The position numbers and the translations under genes were made by a program. The notes under the pieces are model-generated. The model was not told where the DNA came from. It saw only the letters and a list, made by a program, of their open reading frames with translations, and searched no databases. Below are positions 1 to 7,334 of a stretch of 46,426 bases of DNA, in pieces (within the stretch, counting starts at the first letter, position 1; every line of letters starts with the position of its first letter). The DNA is from an uncultured Oscillospiraceae bacterium (GTDB taxonomy: Bacteria; Bacillota; Clostridia; Oscillospirales; Oscillospiraceae), in NCBI GenBank assembly GCA_947626845.1, contig CANQTW010000019.1, forward strand, positions 1 to 46,426, given 5' to 3'.

Positions 1-309
1 CTCCCCCTGCTTTTTCTTGTAGTCCGGCACCAGCAGGAAGTGGTAGATGAGGTGGGTGACCCAGATCATCAGCGTCATGCTGAAGCGCAGTCCCGCGCCG
101 GCGAGGCGGTCATAGACGGCGCTGCCGGGAAGGGCGAAGATGAAGAGGAGCAGCTGGTAGACGCCGGTGATCAGGTTGGAGAGGTTGGTGTAGTAAGAGA
201 AGGTGCCCAGCCTGTACCGGCCCTCATGAAAACCGGCCTGGAGAAAGACGCCTCCCAACGCCAGCGCGGCGATGGCGCAGGAACTGACAAGCTCTATGAT
301 TCGCAGCAT
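1..309 (-). CDS. Pr6Pr / FAR-17a-like membrane protein, 3' end outside window
   Basis: The first 103 codons of a reverse-strand gene are present; the C-terminus lies beyond base 1. The ATG at 309 follows a strong GGGAGG ribosome site. The protein opens with a hydrophobic helix (residues about 4-25), then the motif FSYYTNLSNL, a second membrane helix (about 47-62), and a third around WVTHLIYHFLLVP. An aromatic-rich 'F-Y-T-x-S-N' motif early in a multi-helix protein resembles bacterial Pr6Pr/FAR-17a-type membrane proteins of unknown function. That family name is a motif-level guess; an unrelated multi-pass protein is possible. It is divergent from the ABC genes that follow. Confidence 0.5.
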   Translation of the reverse strand, partial: MLRIIELVSSCAIAALALGGVFLQAGFHEGRYRLGTFSYYTNLSNLITGVYQLLLFIFALPGSAVYDRLAGAGLRFSMTLMIWVTHLIYHFLLVPDYKKKQGE

Positions 310-413
310 GGAAATACGCCTCCCATATAGTATTCTACCTTTAAGAATATATCTTCCAGTCAAATTTTGCAAGTAAAATTTCACCGAATATTCACACTAA
401 GGGCCGTTTTCTC

Positions 414-422
414 TGCTATACT
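414..422 (+). promoter_or_regulatory. Extended -10 promoter for the ABC transporter pair
   Basis: TGCTATACT is a TG-N extended -10 box placed 23 bases before the ATPase start codon. No good -35 box is seen 17 bases upstream, as is usual for extended -10 promoters. Confidence 0.45.
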
Positions 423-444
423 GTCAACGGATGAGGTGAGGCAT

Positions 445-1146
445 ATGGCGTTCATAGCATTTGAGGATGTGAAAAAGACATACCGCTCCGGCGAGGTGGA
501 GGTGGAGGCCCTGCACGGGGTATCCTTCACCGTGGAGAAGGGCGAAATCTGCGTCATCGTAGGCCCCTCCGGCGCGGGTAAGACCACCCTGCTCAATATC
601 CTGGGCGGCATGGACACCCTGACGGCGGGAAAGATCCTGCTGGACGGGGAGGAGGTCTCCGCCTATCCCCCGAAAAAGCTCATCGCCTACCGGCGGCGGG
701 ACGTGGGCTTCGTGTTCCAGTTTTACAACCTCATCGAAAACCTGACGGCGCTGGAGAACGTGGAGCTGGCCGCCCAAATCTGCCCCGCTCCCCTGGACGC
801 GGCGGAGACGCTTCGGGCCGTGGGCCTGGGAGAGCGGCTGCGCAATTTCCCCTCCCAGCTGTCCGGCGGCGAACAGCAGCGGGTGGCCATCGCCCGCGCC
901 CTGGCCAAGAATCCCAAGCTGCTTTTGTGCGACGAGCCCACCGGGGCGTTGGACTACAACACCGGCAAGCAAATACTCCAGCTTTTGGAGGATACCAGCC
1001 GCAAGTCCGGCATGACGGTGATCATCATCACCCACAATTCCGCCCTGACGGCCATGGCGGACCGGGTCATCACCGTCCGTAGCGGGACGGTGCGGGACGT
1101 GAAGCTGAATCCGAGTCCCACGCCGATATCGGAAATAGAATGGTGA
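445..1146 (+). CDS. ABC transporter ATP-binding protein (MacB/LolD type)
   Basis: This 233-residue ATPase is full length for the MacB/LolD/FtsE class. Walker A is GPSGAGKTT (about residue 41), the Q-loop lies in FVFQFYNLI, the signature is [15 protein letters not shown], Walker B is [12 protein letters not shown], and the switch histidine is in ITHN. The ATG at 445 is preferred over upstream in-frame starts because GAGGTGAG lies just before it. It is followed after five bases by a large FtsX-type permease, so the two form one transporter. Proteins of this class drive mechanotransmission or lipid, peptide and antibiotic export at the cytoplasmic membrane; the substrate cannot be read from sequence. 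Confidence 0.92.
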   Translation: MAFIAFEDVKKTYRSGEVEVEALHGVSFTVEKGEICVIVGPSGAGKTTLLNILGGMDTLTAGKILLDGEEVSAYPPKKLIAYRRRDVGFVFQFYNLIENLTALENVELAAQICPAPLDAAETLRAVGLGERLRNFPSQLSGGEQQRVAIARALAKNPKLLLCDEPTGALDYNTGKQILQLLEDTSRKSGMTVIIITHNSALTAMADRVITVRSGTVRDVKLNPSPTPISEIEW

Positions 1147-1151
1147 TATAA

Positions 1152-4100
1152 ATGTCTCCTCTGTTCAAGAACACATACCGGGAGATCCTGCGCTCGCCGG
1201 GGCGGTTTCTGGCCATTTTGGCCATCATCGTCCTGGGGAGCGGCTTTTTCGTGGGTCTGAGGGTATCCCAAAAGGCCATGACGGCCACGGCCAACACCTA
1301 TCTTGACAAGACGAGCTTTTACGATTTTTCCGCGGCCAACACCCTGGGGCTGACGGAGGAGGACGTGGAGGCCCTGCGGGCCGCTCCCGCCGTGCTGGAC
1401 GCGGAGGGGAGCTTTCAGGCGGACGCCCTGGTGAATTTCGGGGAGAACATCGACTCCGTATACGCCTTTTACACCCTGCCGGAGCGGATCAACGTGCCGG
1501 AGCTTATAGAGGGCCGCCTGCCGGAGGGGCCGGAGGAGTGCCTGGCGGACTCCTGGTCCGGCAAAAAGCCGGGGGATAAAATCTACCTCTCCGCCGCCAA
1601 CGATCCGGACACTCTGGCGCTTTTTACCGTGCGGGAGCTGACGGTGACGGGCGTGTGTACCTCGCCGCTGTATCTCAACTTCGAGCGGGGCAGTACGTCC
1701 CTGGGCTCCGGCTCCGTGGCGGCCTTCTGCTACGTACTGCCGGAGGCCATTGACGCGGACTATTATACCGCGGTGTATCTGCGCTGTCCCGATATGCCCG
1801 CCGCCTACACGGAGGCCTACGACGAGAAGAGCGAGTCGCTGGAGGCGCCTCTGACGGCCTTGGCCGAGGCCAGGGCGCAGGCTCGGTACGACAGCGTTAA
1901 AAGCGACGCTGAGGCGGAGCTTCTTGACGCGGAAAAGGAATATGAGGACGGCCTTGCGGACTACCGGCGTGAGCGCGCCGAGGCGGAGGCCGAATTGGAG
2001 GACGCCAGACTTGCCCTGGAGGACGCCAAAAAGGCGTTGGAGGACGGCGAACAGGAGTACGCCGACGGGCTCCGGGCGTATGAGGACGGACGCGCCCAGT
2101 ATGAGGCCGCGCGGGAGGACTACAACGCCGCCGCGGCGCGGCTGGAGGACGGCGAGGCCCAGTACCGTGAGGGGCTTCAGGAGTATAACGACGGTCTGGC
2201 CGCCTACAACGCCGGCGCGGAGCTTTTTGCCCAACAGCAGGCGGAATATGACCGGAACAAGGCGGAATTTGACGGCACGGCCCAGGGCGCCCTGGCGCAG
2301 CTGGCCGCCGGCGGGTTCCGGTACGGTTCCATGGAGGAGCTGGCCGCGGCGGTGGAGGCCGCCCCCGCCCTGGGGACCCTTCCGGGGGTGGGACAGCTTC
2401 TGGACGCCTACTACCGGCTCCAGGCCGCCGGGGAGGAGCTTGACGCCGCCTCCGAACAGCTTTCCGGCACGAAAGCCGCCCTGGACGAGGCCCAGGCGGC
2501 GCTGACGGCCTCCCGCGCGGAGCTGGACCAGGGCCGGCGGGAGCTGGACAGCGGGGCGGATCAGCTCGCCGACACCGCCAAGGCCCTGGACGAGGCCAAG
2601 GCCGAGCTGGAAGACGCCAGGGAGGAGTTGGAGCAGGGCCAACGGGAGTATGACGACGGCCTTGCGGAATACGAGGACGCCAGGGCCGAGGCGGAGCGGG
2701 AGTTTGCCGACGCCGAGGCCGAGCTGGAGGACGCACGGCGGGAGCTGGATGACGCAAGGCGGGAGATAGACGACATCGCCTATCCGGACACGTATCTTCT
2801 GGGCCGCTGGGCCAACGTGGGCTATGCCTGCTTTGAGTCGGACGCCTCCATCGTCCGCTCCATCTCCGCGGTGTTCCCGCTGTTTTTCTTCCTGGTAGCG
2901 GCGCTGATCTGCATCACCACCGTGTCCCGCATGGTGGAGGAACAGCGCTCTCAGCTGGGCGTGCTGATGGCCCTGGGCTATTCGCGCCTGAAGGTGATGG
3001 GCAAATTCCTCTCCTACGCGGGCCTTGCCACGGTGGTGGGGTGCGTTTCCGGCATCCTGCTGGGCTCCAGGGTCATCCCCTTAGTGGTGTGGCAGGCCTA
3101 TAAGATCATGTACTCCTTCTCGGATAAGATCGAGTTTTACTTTGACCTGAGACTGTCCGCCGTCACGTTCCTGCTGTATCTGGCCGCCATGCTGGCGGTG
3201 ACGTGGCTCTCCTGCCGGAAGGAGCTGGGCGACGTGCCGGCCAACATCATCCGCCCCAAGGCCCCCAAGGCCGGCAAGCGGGTGCTCTTAGAGCGGGTCC
3301 CCCTCATCTGGAACAGGCTCAGCTTCCTGTGGAAGGTGACGGTGCGGAACATCTTCCGGTACAAGTCCCGCGTCTTTATGATGATTTTGGGCATCGCCGG
3401 GTGCACCGCCCTGATGATCACGGGCATGGGCATCAACGACTCCATCCGGAACGTGGTGGACTACCAGTTTACGGAGATCTCCCTGTACGACTTCACGGTG
3501 ACCTTCTCGGAGCATCTGGACCAGGCGCGGCAGGAGGCATTTCTGGAGGAGGCCGCCGGCACGGTGGGCGACGCCCTCTATCTCCACCAGAGTTCCTTCA
3601 CCGCTTCCGCCAACAGGACGGAAAAGGATGTCTATCTCAACGCCGTGGACTCCGATTCCCTGAGCAGGATCGGGGAGTTTATCGACTTCCACCGGGGGAG
3701 CGCTCCCCTGCCCTTCCCCGGCGACGGGGAGGCGCTCATCAACAACGGCCTTGCCAGGGTGCTGGGCGTGAAGGCCGGGGACACCCTGGAGCTGCGGGAC
3801 GACGAGAACAGTATGACGCTGACCGTCTCCGGCGTCTATGACAACTACATCTACAACAACATCTACATAAGCTCCGACACCTACGCCGCCTGTACCGGCG
3901 GCGAGCCGGACATCAATTACGCGCTCGTCCTGAAGGACAGCGGCGTTGACACCGGCGAGGCGCTGGCGTCTATTCTGGGCATGGACGGCGTGCTGACCGC
4001 CTCCGCCAGCCAGGAGATGCGGACGCGCATCGGCAGTATGATGGAAAGCCTGATCTACATCGTCCTGCTGACCATCGTATGCGCCGCGGCCCTGGCCTTC

Positions 4101-4451
4101 GTGGTCATCTACAACCTGACCAACATCAACATCCAGGAGCGGCTGCGGGAGCTGGCCACGGTGAAGGTGCTGGGCTTCTTCGACTTAGAGTCGGCCCTCT
4201 ACGTCCTACGGGAGAATTTTCTGCTGACCGTCCTGGGGGCGGCGGCGGGCGTGCCCCTGGGGCTGGCGCTGAACGCCTACGTGATGGCCCAGATCAAGAT
4301 CGATCTGATCCACTTCACCCCCCGCGTCCTGCCCATGAGCTATGTTTACAGCGTCGCCCTGACGTTCCTGTTCAGCATCTTAGTGGACGGACTCATGTTC
4401 CTGCGGCTTAAAAAGATCAACCCCGCCGAGGCGCTGAAGGCCGCGGAGTGA
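1152..4451 (+). CDS. FtsX-type ABC permease with a long extracytoplasmic coiled coil
   Basis: This 1099-residue permease pairs with the ATPase upstream. A single membrane helix (about residues 19-38) leads into a MacB-like domain. Residues about 236-543 are a highly charged helical region built from repeating units such as ELEDARLALEDAKK and EYADGLRAYEDG, with one non-coiled interruption near 390-430. A first FtsX core with three helices follows (about 572-690), then a helix near 740-760, a second extracytoplasmic domain, and the second FtsX core (about 968-1083). Two FtsX modules in one chain are common in Firmicute exporters. The coiled coil likely forms an extended stalk outside the membrane. 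Substrate unknown. Confidence 0.88.
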   Translation: MSPLFKNTYREILRSPGRFLAILAIIVLGSGFFVGLRVSQKAMTATANTYLDKTSFYDFSAANTLGLTEEDVEALRAAPAVLDAEGSFQADALVNFGENIDSVYAFYTLPERINVPELIEGRLPEGPEECLADSWSGKKPGDKIYLSAANDPDTLALFTVRELTVTGVCTSPLYLNFERGSTSLGSGSVAAFCYVLPEAIDADYYTAVYLRCPDMPAAYTEAYDEKSESLEAPLTALAEARAQARYDSVKSDAEAELLDAEKEYEDGLADYRRERAEAEAELEDARLALEDAKKALEDGEQEYADGLRAYEDGRAQYEAAREDYNAAAARLEDGEAQYREGLQEYNDGLAAYNAGAELFAQQQAEYDRNKAEFDGTAQGALAQLAAGGFRYGSMEELAAAVEAAPALGTLPGVGQLLDAYYRLQAAGEELDAASEQLSGTKAALDEAQAALTASRAELDQGRRELDSGADQLADTAKALDEAKAELEDAREELEQGQREYDDGLAEYEDARAEAEREFADAEAELEDARRELDDARREIDDIAYPDTYLLGRWANVGYACFESDASIVRSISAVFPLFFFLVAALICITTVSRMVEEQRSQLGVLMALGYSRLKVMGKFLSYAGLATVVGCVSGILLGSRVIPLVVWQAYKIMYSFSDKIEFYFDLRLSAVTFLLYLAAMLAVTWLSCRKELGDVPANIIRPKAPKAGKRVLLERVPLIWNRLSFLWKVTVRNIFRYKSRVFMMILGIAGCTALMITGMGINDSIRNVVDYQFTEISLYDFTVTFSEHLDQARQEAFLEEAAGTVGDALYLHQSSFTASANRTEKDVYLNAVDSDSLSRIGEFIDFHRGSAPLPFPGDGEALINNGLARVLGVKAGDTLELRDDENSMTLTVSGVYDNYIYNNIYISSDTYAACTGGEPDINYALVLKDSGVDTGEALASILGMDGVLTASASQEMRTRIGSMMESLIYIVLLTIVCAAALAFVVIYNLTNINIQERLRELATVKVLGFFDLESALYVLRENFLLTVLGAAAGVPLGLALNAYVMAQIKIDLIHFTPRVLPMSYVYSVALTFLFSILVDGLMFLRLKKINPAEALKAAE

Positions 4452-4485
4452 GCGGGCTGCTGCCCTGTGTAGTGGGATAATACCA

Positions 4486-4542
4486 CATAATTATTTATTT
4501 GTCAAGTAAAAATATAATAAATTTAATTAATTTTTTATGAAC
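4486..4542. other. AT-rich tract in the spacer after the ABC permease
   Basis: About 55 bases of almost pure A and T stand out in this GC-rich sequence. They begin just after a weak GTGG/CCAC hairpin at the end of the permease gene. No gene or clear terminator is visible; it may be an inefficient terminator, an upstream promoter element, or a remnant of inserted DNA. Confidence 0.4.
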
Positions 4543-4622
4543 AAGGGCCTCCTTTCAGGCGGCCCACTGAATTTTCGGCGCACCGCCGATCAAATGGGAT
4601 GGGCCACTCTACGGAGCGTTTG

Positions 4623-4652
4623 TTGACAGAAGAGGGGGGCAGGCGGTAAAAT
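4623..4652 (+). promoter_or_regulatory. SigA-type promoter for the XRE regulator
   Basis: TTGACA (4623-4628) and TAAAAT (4647-4652) are separated by 18 bases, and the start codon of the regulator lies 46 bases further on. Confidence 0.6.
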
Positions 4653-4698
4653 CGGAGGCAGAAAAGCGGTCTCCTGACCGGCAGAAGAGGTGACGCCC

Positions 4699-5766
4699 AT
4701 GATCGATATCCAGAACAGCCGCACTGGGGCCTTGATCCAGCAGACCCGGACGGAGAAGGGCCTGACCCAGAAACAGCTGGCCCAGCGCCTGCATATCTCT
4801 GACCGGACGGTGAGCAAGTGGGAGCGGGGCGCCGGGTTTCCGGATCTGTCCCTGCTGGAGCCCCTGACGGAAGCGCTGGGACTCACCGTCACAGAGCTGC
4901 TCCACGGACAGCGGGAGGAGAGGCGAGAGGGGTTCCAGACGATTACTGTCCGGGACGCGGCGGCGGTGCTCAGAAAGGCCTGGCAGGAGAAGCTGCGGGG
5001 CCTGCGGAAGAGGGCACTGATTGCCTGCGCCGCCTTGGCGGCGGTGGCCGCAGTCGTCTTTTTCCTGACTCTGCCCAACTCGCCCGGAGGATATGCGTGC
5101 CGCGGTTCCGTCACTATCGAGCAGATTTTCCCCGGCGGGCATGAGAGCCGGTTCTCCTTCCCCCTGGACTGCCGGGGGACCACGGTGAGCCCCGGCAGCG
5201 AGCGGTTCGAGACGAAGCTGTCCCCCACGGAGCTGACCGCCCACATCCTGTCCCAGCCTGGGGTGGACGGGAGCACGGCGGTGTGGAGTCTGGACGGGAC
5301 GGAGTACCGGCTGTTCACCGTGTATCCGGAGGATGGCCTGGGCCGGTACGCCCTGCTATGCTGCTGCCCCGGTGAGGGGAAGCGTTGGCTGTATGACTTT
5401 GCCGGGGACATGATGACGGCGGCCTATCTGCGGGAAGATGGCGAGGGCAGCGCGGTCCTGTTCCCGGCGTTCCTGCTGGCACAGGAGGGCTGGCCCGTCT
5501 ATCTGGACGCGGGGGAGGCCGCGCCCACCCGCTTCCCTGCCGGACGCCTCCGATGGGCCTTCGACGCCCTCCGGGACTTCTATGAGGGCCCCGGCGGGGC
5601 GGCGTGGTATAACGCGGCGGTGGATGAGGCGGCTCTGACGGTCACGCTGACAGCCAAGGACGCGCTTCTGGCCGCGGAGGAGCGGGACAGGGTGTGTTCC
5701 GCCTTTCAGGTGACGGCCCTGATCCGGGACAGCAAAGTGTACTTCCAAATCAACACCGCATCATAA
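4699..5766 (+). CDS. Membrane-anchored XRE-family transcriptional regulator
   Basis: The 355-residue protein begins with an XRE/Cro helix-turn-helix (about residues 3-65; TQKQLAQRLHISDRTVSKWE is the DNA-binding core). A linker leads to one membrane helix (about 102-122), and roughly 230 residues lie outside the membrane. This layout suggests an envelope-sensing regulator whose C-terminal domain detects a signal; I do not recognise that domain. The ATG at 4699 is chosen over GTG at 4690 because AGAGGTG sits at good distance from it. It has its own SigA-type promoter. The neighbouring ABC exporter could be a target, but nothing in the sequence proves this. Confidence 0.8.
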   Translation: MIDIQNSRTGALIQQTRTEKGLTQKQLAQRLHISDRTVSKWERGAGFPDLSLLEPLTEALGLTVTELLHGQREERREGFQTITVRDAAAVLRKAWQEKLRGLRKRALIACAALAAVAAVVFFLTLPNSPGGYACRGSVTIEQIFPGGHESRFSFPLDCRGTTVSPGSERFETKLSPTELTAHILSQPGVDGSTAVWSLDGTEYRLFTVYPEDGLGRYALLCCCPGEGKRWLYDFAGDMMTAAYLREDGEGSAVLFPAFLLAQEGWPVYLDAGEAAPTRFPAGRLRWAFDALRDFYEGPGGAAWYNAAVDEAALTVTLTAKDALLAAEERDRVCSAFQVTALIRDSKVYFQINTAS

Positions 5767-5901
5767 TGTAGGGGCAGCAATGGGGCCCCATCGGGCTGTT
5801 GCCCGATGGGGAAAGGAGGAGCGAACACTGCGCCTGAGCCCTGGCGCTTACGCCAGGGCGAGGTTAAGCGTGTTCCGCGATGACGCCGGCGGCCCCTACG
5901 G
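5766..5901 (+). repeat. Structured repeat family 2, truncated copy A
   Basis: This element shares its ordered core with the repeats at 25044-25408 and 26217-26586. It starts with the hairpin CCCCATCGGG/CCCGATGGGG, then GGAGGAGCGAA, TGCGCCTGAGCC, the hairpin CCTGGCG/CGCCAGG, GGCGAGGT and TTCCGCGATGACG. Compared with the copy at 25245, stems differ in sequence but still pair: AACAC/GTGTT here against AAGTC/GACTT there. The 5' half of the long element is missing, because it begins directly at the stop codon of the regulator gene. Confidence 0.75.
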
Positions 5902-5927
5902 CCATTAACGAAACATCTCTATTAGAC

Positions 5928-6219
5928 ACCGTAGGGGCGGGTTCTAAAACCCGCCCCTAATTCAAATACGCGGCGGAGCCGCAACCGTTTTGGGGCGGGC
6001 GATGCGGAAATTCGATGGACGGGTGGCCGGGGACGGCCACCCCTACGATTTTTAAATAAATTTTCGGGAATTCGTATATTCGGAGGGAAGGGATTGGAAG
6101 GGGAACCGTCAGGGTTCCCCTTCTGATTCAATCATCCGCCGCCCTGCGGCGGGCCGATGTGGTCATCGGCCCCTACGGCGTTGGGGGGAAGGTTTTCGGA
6201 AATTCGGCGGGATATTTCT
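5928..6219. repeat. Spacer of stacked GC-rich hairpin repeats
   Basis: No gene is visible. In order: hairpin GGGGCGGGTT/AACCCGCCCC at 5930; the unit GGACGGGTGGCC...GGCCACCCCTACG at 6017-6047, nearly identical to 26167-26197 with a compensated T-A to C-G pair; the tag TTTTCGGGAATTCG; hairpin AAGGGGAACC/GGTTCCCCTT at 6098-6122; hairpins CCGCCG/CGGCGG and GGGCCGAT/ATCGGCCC; and TTTTCGGAAATTCGGCGG at 6194. The same tag follows the 26197 unit, so a composite of fixed order has been copied. Confidence 0.7.
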
Positions 6220-6930
6220 TCAGCTGTCCATGCGGATGAGCTTTTTTACCCGCTTATAGAGGGGCAGGGTGATCAGGGACACCAAGAGGGCCTTGACCAG
6301 GTTGAAGGGGGCCACGCACAGGGCGGCCATGGCGTAGACGGAATCTACATGGCTGTTCACCGCCTGGGCCATACTGATGATGACGTCCAGGGGCGCATGG
6401 TAGAGCCGCGCGAAGGCGGGGATCAGGTAGACGGCGTTGAAGAGGCTGCCGAAGACCGTCATGATGAGGCCGCCGGCGGCCAGGGAGACCACGGCGCCTT
6501 TGAAGGTGCGGTGGGTGTGGTAGATCACACTGGCGGGCAGGACGAAGGAGCACCCCACCACGAAGTTGGCGAAGTCCCCCACGAAGGCGGTGGTGGTGCC
6601 CTTCAGGAGGAGCTTCAGCACCACCTTTAGAAATTCGCAGGTGACTCCGGCGGCGGGACCCATGGAGAAGGCGCAGATCAGCACCGGTATCTCCGACAGG
6701 TCCAGTTTATAGAAATCCGGCGCCAGGAACACCAGGGGGAACTCGATGAGCATCAGCACGCCGGCCAGGGCCGCGAACATGCCCATATAGGCCACGTGGC
6801 GGGCGGGGGTCAGCCTGCGCAGTTCGCGGATCAGCAGCTTCTGCGCCAGCAGGGCCAGGACGAGCAGTCCGGCAAAGACCGCGACGCAGACAAAGACGAA
6901 CGAGAGATTTTCCTTCAGGGCTTGAAGCAT
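6220..6930 (-). CDS. ribU: Riboflavin ECF transporter substrate-binding subunit RibU
   Basis: The 236-residue protein has an N-terminal helix and about five further membrane helices. It carries features of ECF S-components, such as MGMFAALAGVLMLIEFP (helix 1 of the transport core) and the FxLDLSEIPVLI-type segment seen in RibU. The ATG at 6930 has GAAAGGAG nine bases upstream; the longer reading frame to 7101 runs through the riboswitch and is not used. The gene sits behind an FMN riboswitch, which strongly supports flavin uptake. It needs the shared EcfA/EcfA'/EcfT module, which is not in this window. Imported riboflavin would feed the flavin-rich Rnf complex encoded downstream. Confidence 0.88.
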   Translation of the reverse strand: MLQALKENLSFVFVCVAVFAGLLVLALLAQKLLIRELRRLTPARHVAYMGMFAALAGVLMLIEFPLVFLAPDFYKLDLSEIPVLICAFSMGPAAGVTCEFLKVVLKLLLKGTTTAFVGDFANFVVGCSFVLPASVIYHTHRTFKGAVVSLAAGGLIMTVFGSLFNAVYLIPAFARLYHAPLDVIISMAQAVNSHVDSVYAMAALCVAPFNLVKALLVSLITLPLYKRVKKLIRMDS

Positions 6931-6962
6931 GGTAAAGACTCCTTTCACAATAGGGCAAAATG

Positions 6963-6996
6963 AAAACGCCTGAACTGTCCGTCCAGGCGCTTTTTT
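6963..6996 (-). terminator. Expression-platform hairpin between FMN aptamer and ribU
   Basis: On the minus strand, CGCCTG pairs with CAGGCG across an 11-nt loop and is followed by TTTTCATTTT. Lying between aptamer and gene, it is the likely intrinsic terminator formed when FMN is bound. Confidence 0.7.
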
Positions 6997-7026
6997 GCGC
7001 GAAAGGTTCGCGGGAAAATCCGCGCA

Positions 7027-7152
7027 TCTTCTCCCATCCAGACTGGGGGCCGCTGCCGGCCCGTCACTGTCGGTACCGGAATCGCACCGGTTCAACGCCA
7101 AAGGCGCTCGCGGACTGTACCGCCGGTAGGGGTTCTCACCCTGCCCTGAAGA
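7027..7152 (-). promoter_or_regulatory. FMN riboswitch (RFN element)
   Basis: Read on the minus strand, the conserved RFN blocks appear in order: GGGCAGGGTGAGAACCCC, ACCGGCGGTACAGTCCGCGA, the variable GCGCCTTTGGCGT arm, GGTGCGATTCCGGTACCGACAGT, a variable GGGCCGGCAGCGGCCC arm, and AGTCTGGATGGGAGAAGA. These are the diagnostic flavin-binding segments. A terminator hairpin and then ribU follow, so this is an OFF switch for riboflavin uptake when FMN is plentiful. Confidence 0.97.
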
Positions 7153-7176
7153 CGAATAGTATCAAGTTGTACCGCT

Positions 7177-7205
7177 ATTATACACCCGCGGTGCCGGAAA
7201 TTCAA
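7177..7205 (-). promoter_or_regulatory. SigA-type promoter of the riboswitch-ribU transcript
   Basis: On the minus strand TTGAAT (7205-7200) and TATAAT (7182-7177) are spaced by 17 bases, placing the transcript start about 18 bases before the aptamer. Confidence 0.75.
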
Positions 7206-7267
7206 TACCCTGCCGCGAAAAAGCTGTCGTTTCCGGCGGAGGAATATTTTTTGTCCGGCTCCCCCGT

Positions 7268-7299
7268 TTGACGAAATTCTCCCCGACGGCCCGTATAAA
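7268..7299 (+). promoter_or_regulatory. Spo0A-type promoter of spoIIE (long spacer)
   Basis: TTGACG (7268-7273) and TATAAA (7294-7299) are 20 bases apart, too far for a normal SigA promoter. The -35 region overlaps TTTGACGAAAT, one base from the 0A-box core TTGTCGAAA. Spo0A-activated SigA promoters of spoIIE and spoIIG in Bacillus subtilis are known for unusually long spacers, so this matches the expected control. Confidence 0.55.
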
Positions 7300-7334
7300 A
7301 TTATGGTAAACCTATCCACAAGGGGGACTCTTCG

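Noticed and set aside
954-2642. 562-codon open frame on the minus strand
   Set aside because: It is antisense to the permease coiled coil; the repetitive DNA there keeps all frames open.
4590-5411. 273-codon open frame on the minus strand
   Set aside because: It covers the XRE regulator, which has a clear helix-turn-helix, membrane helix and promoter on the plus strand.
5766-6219. CRISPR array
   Set aside because: The repeats are hairpins of different sequence, not equal direct repeats with regular spacers, and no cas gene is in the window.
7102-7319. Minus-strand 75-codon frame over the riboswitch region
   Set aside because: The FMN aptamer and its promoter account for this sequence; the frame has no conserved protein features.
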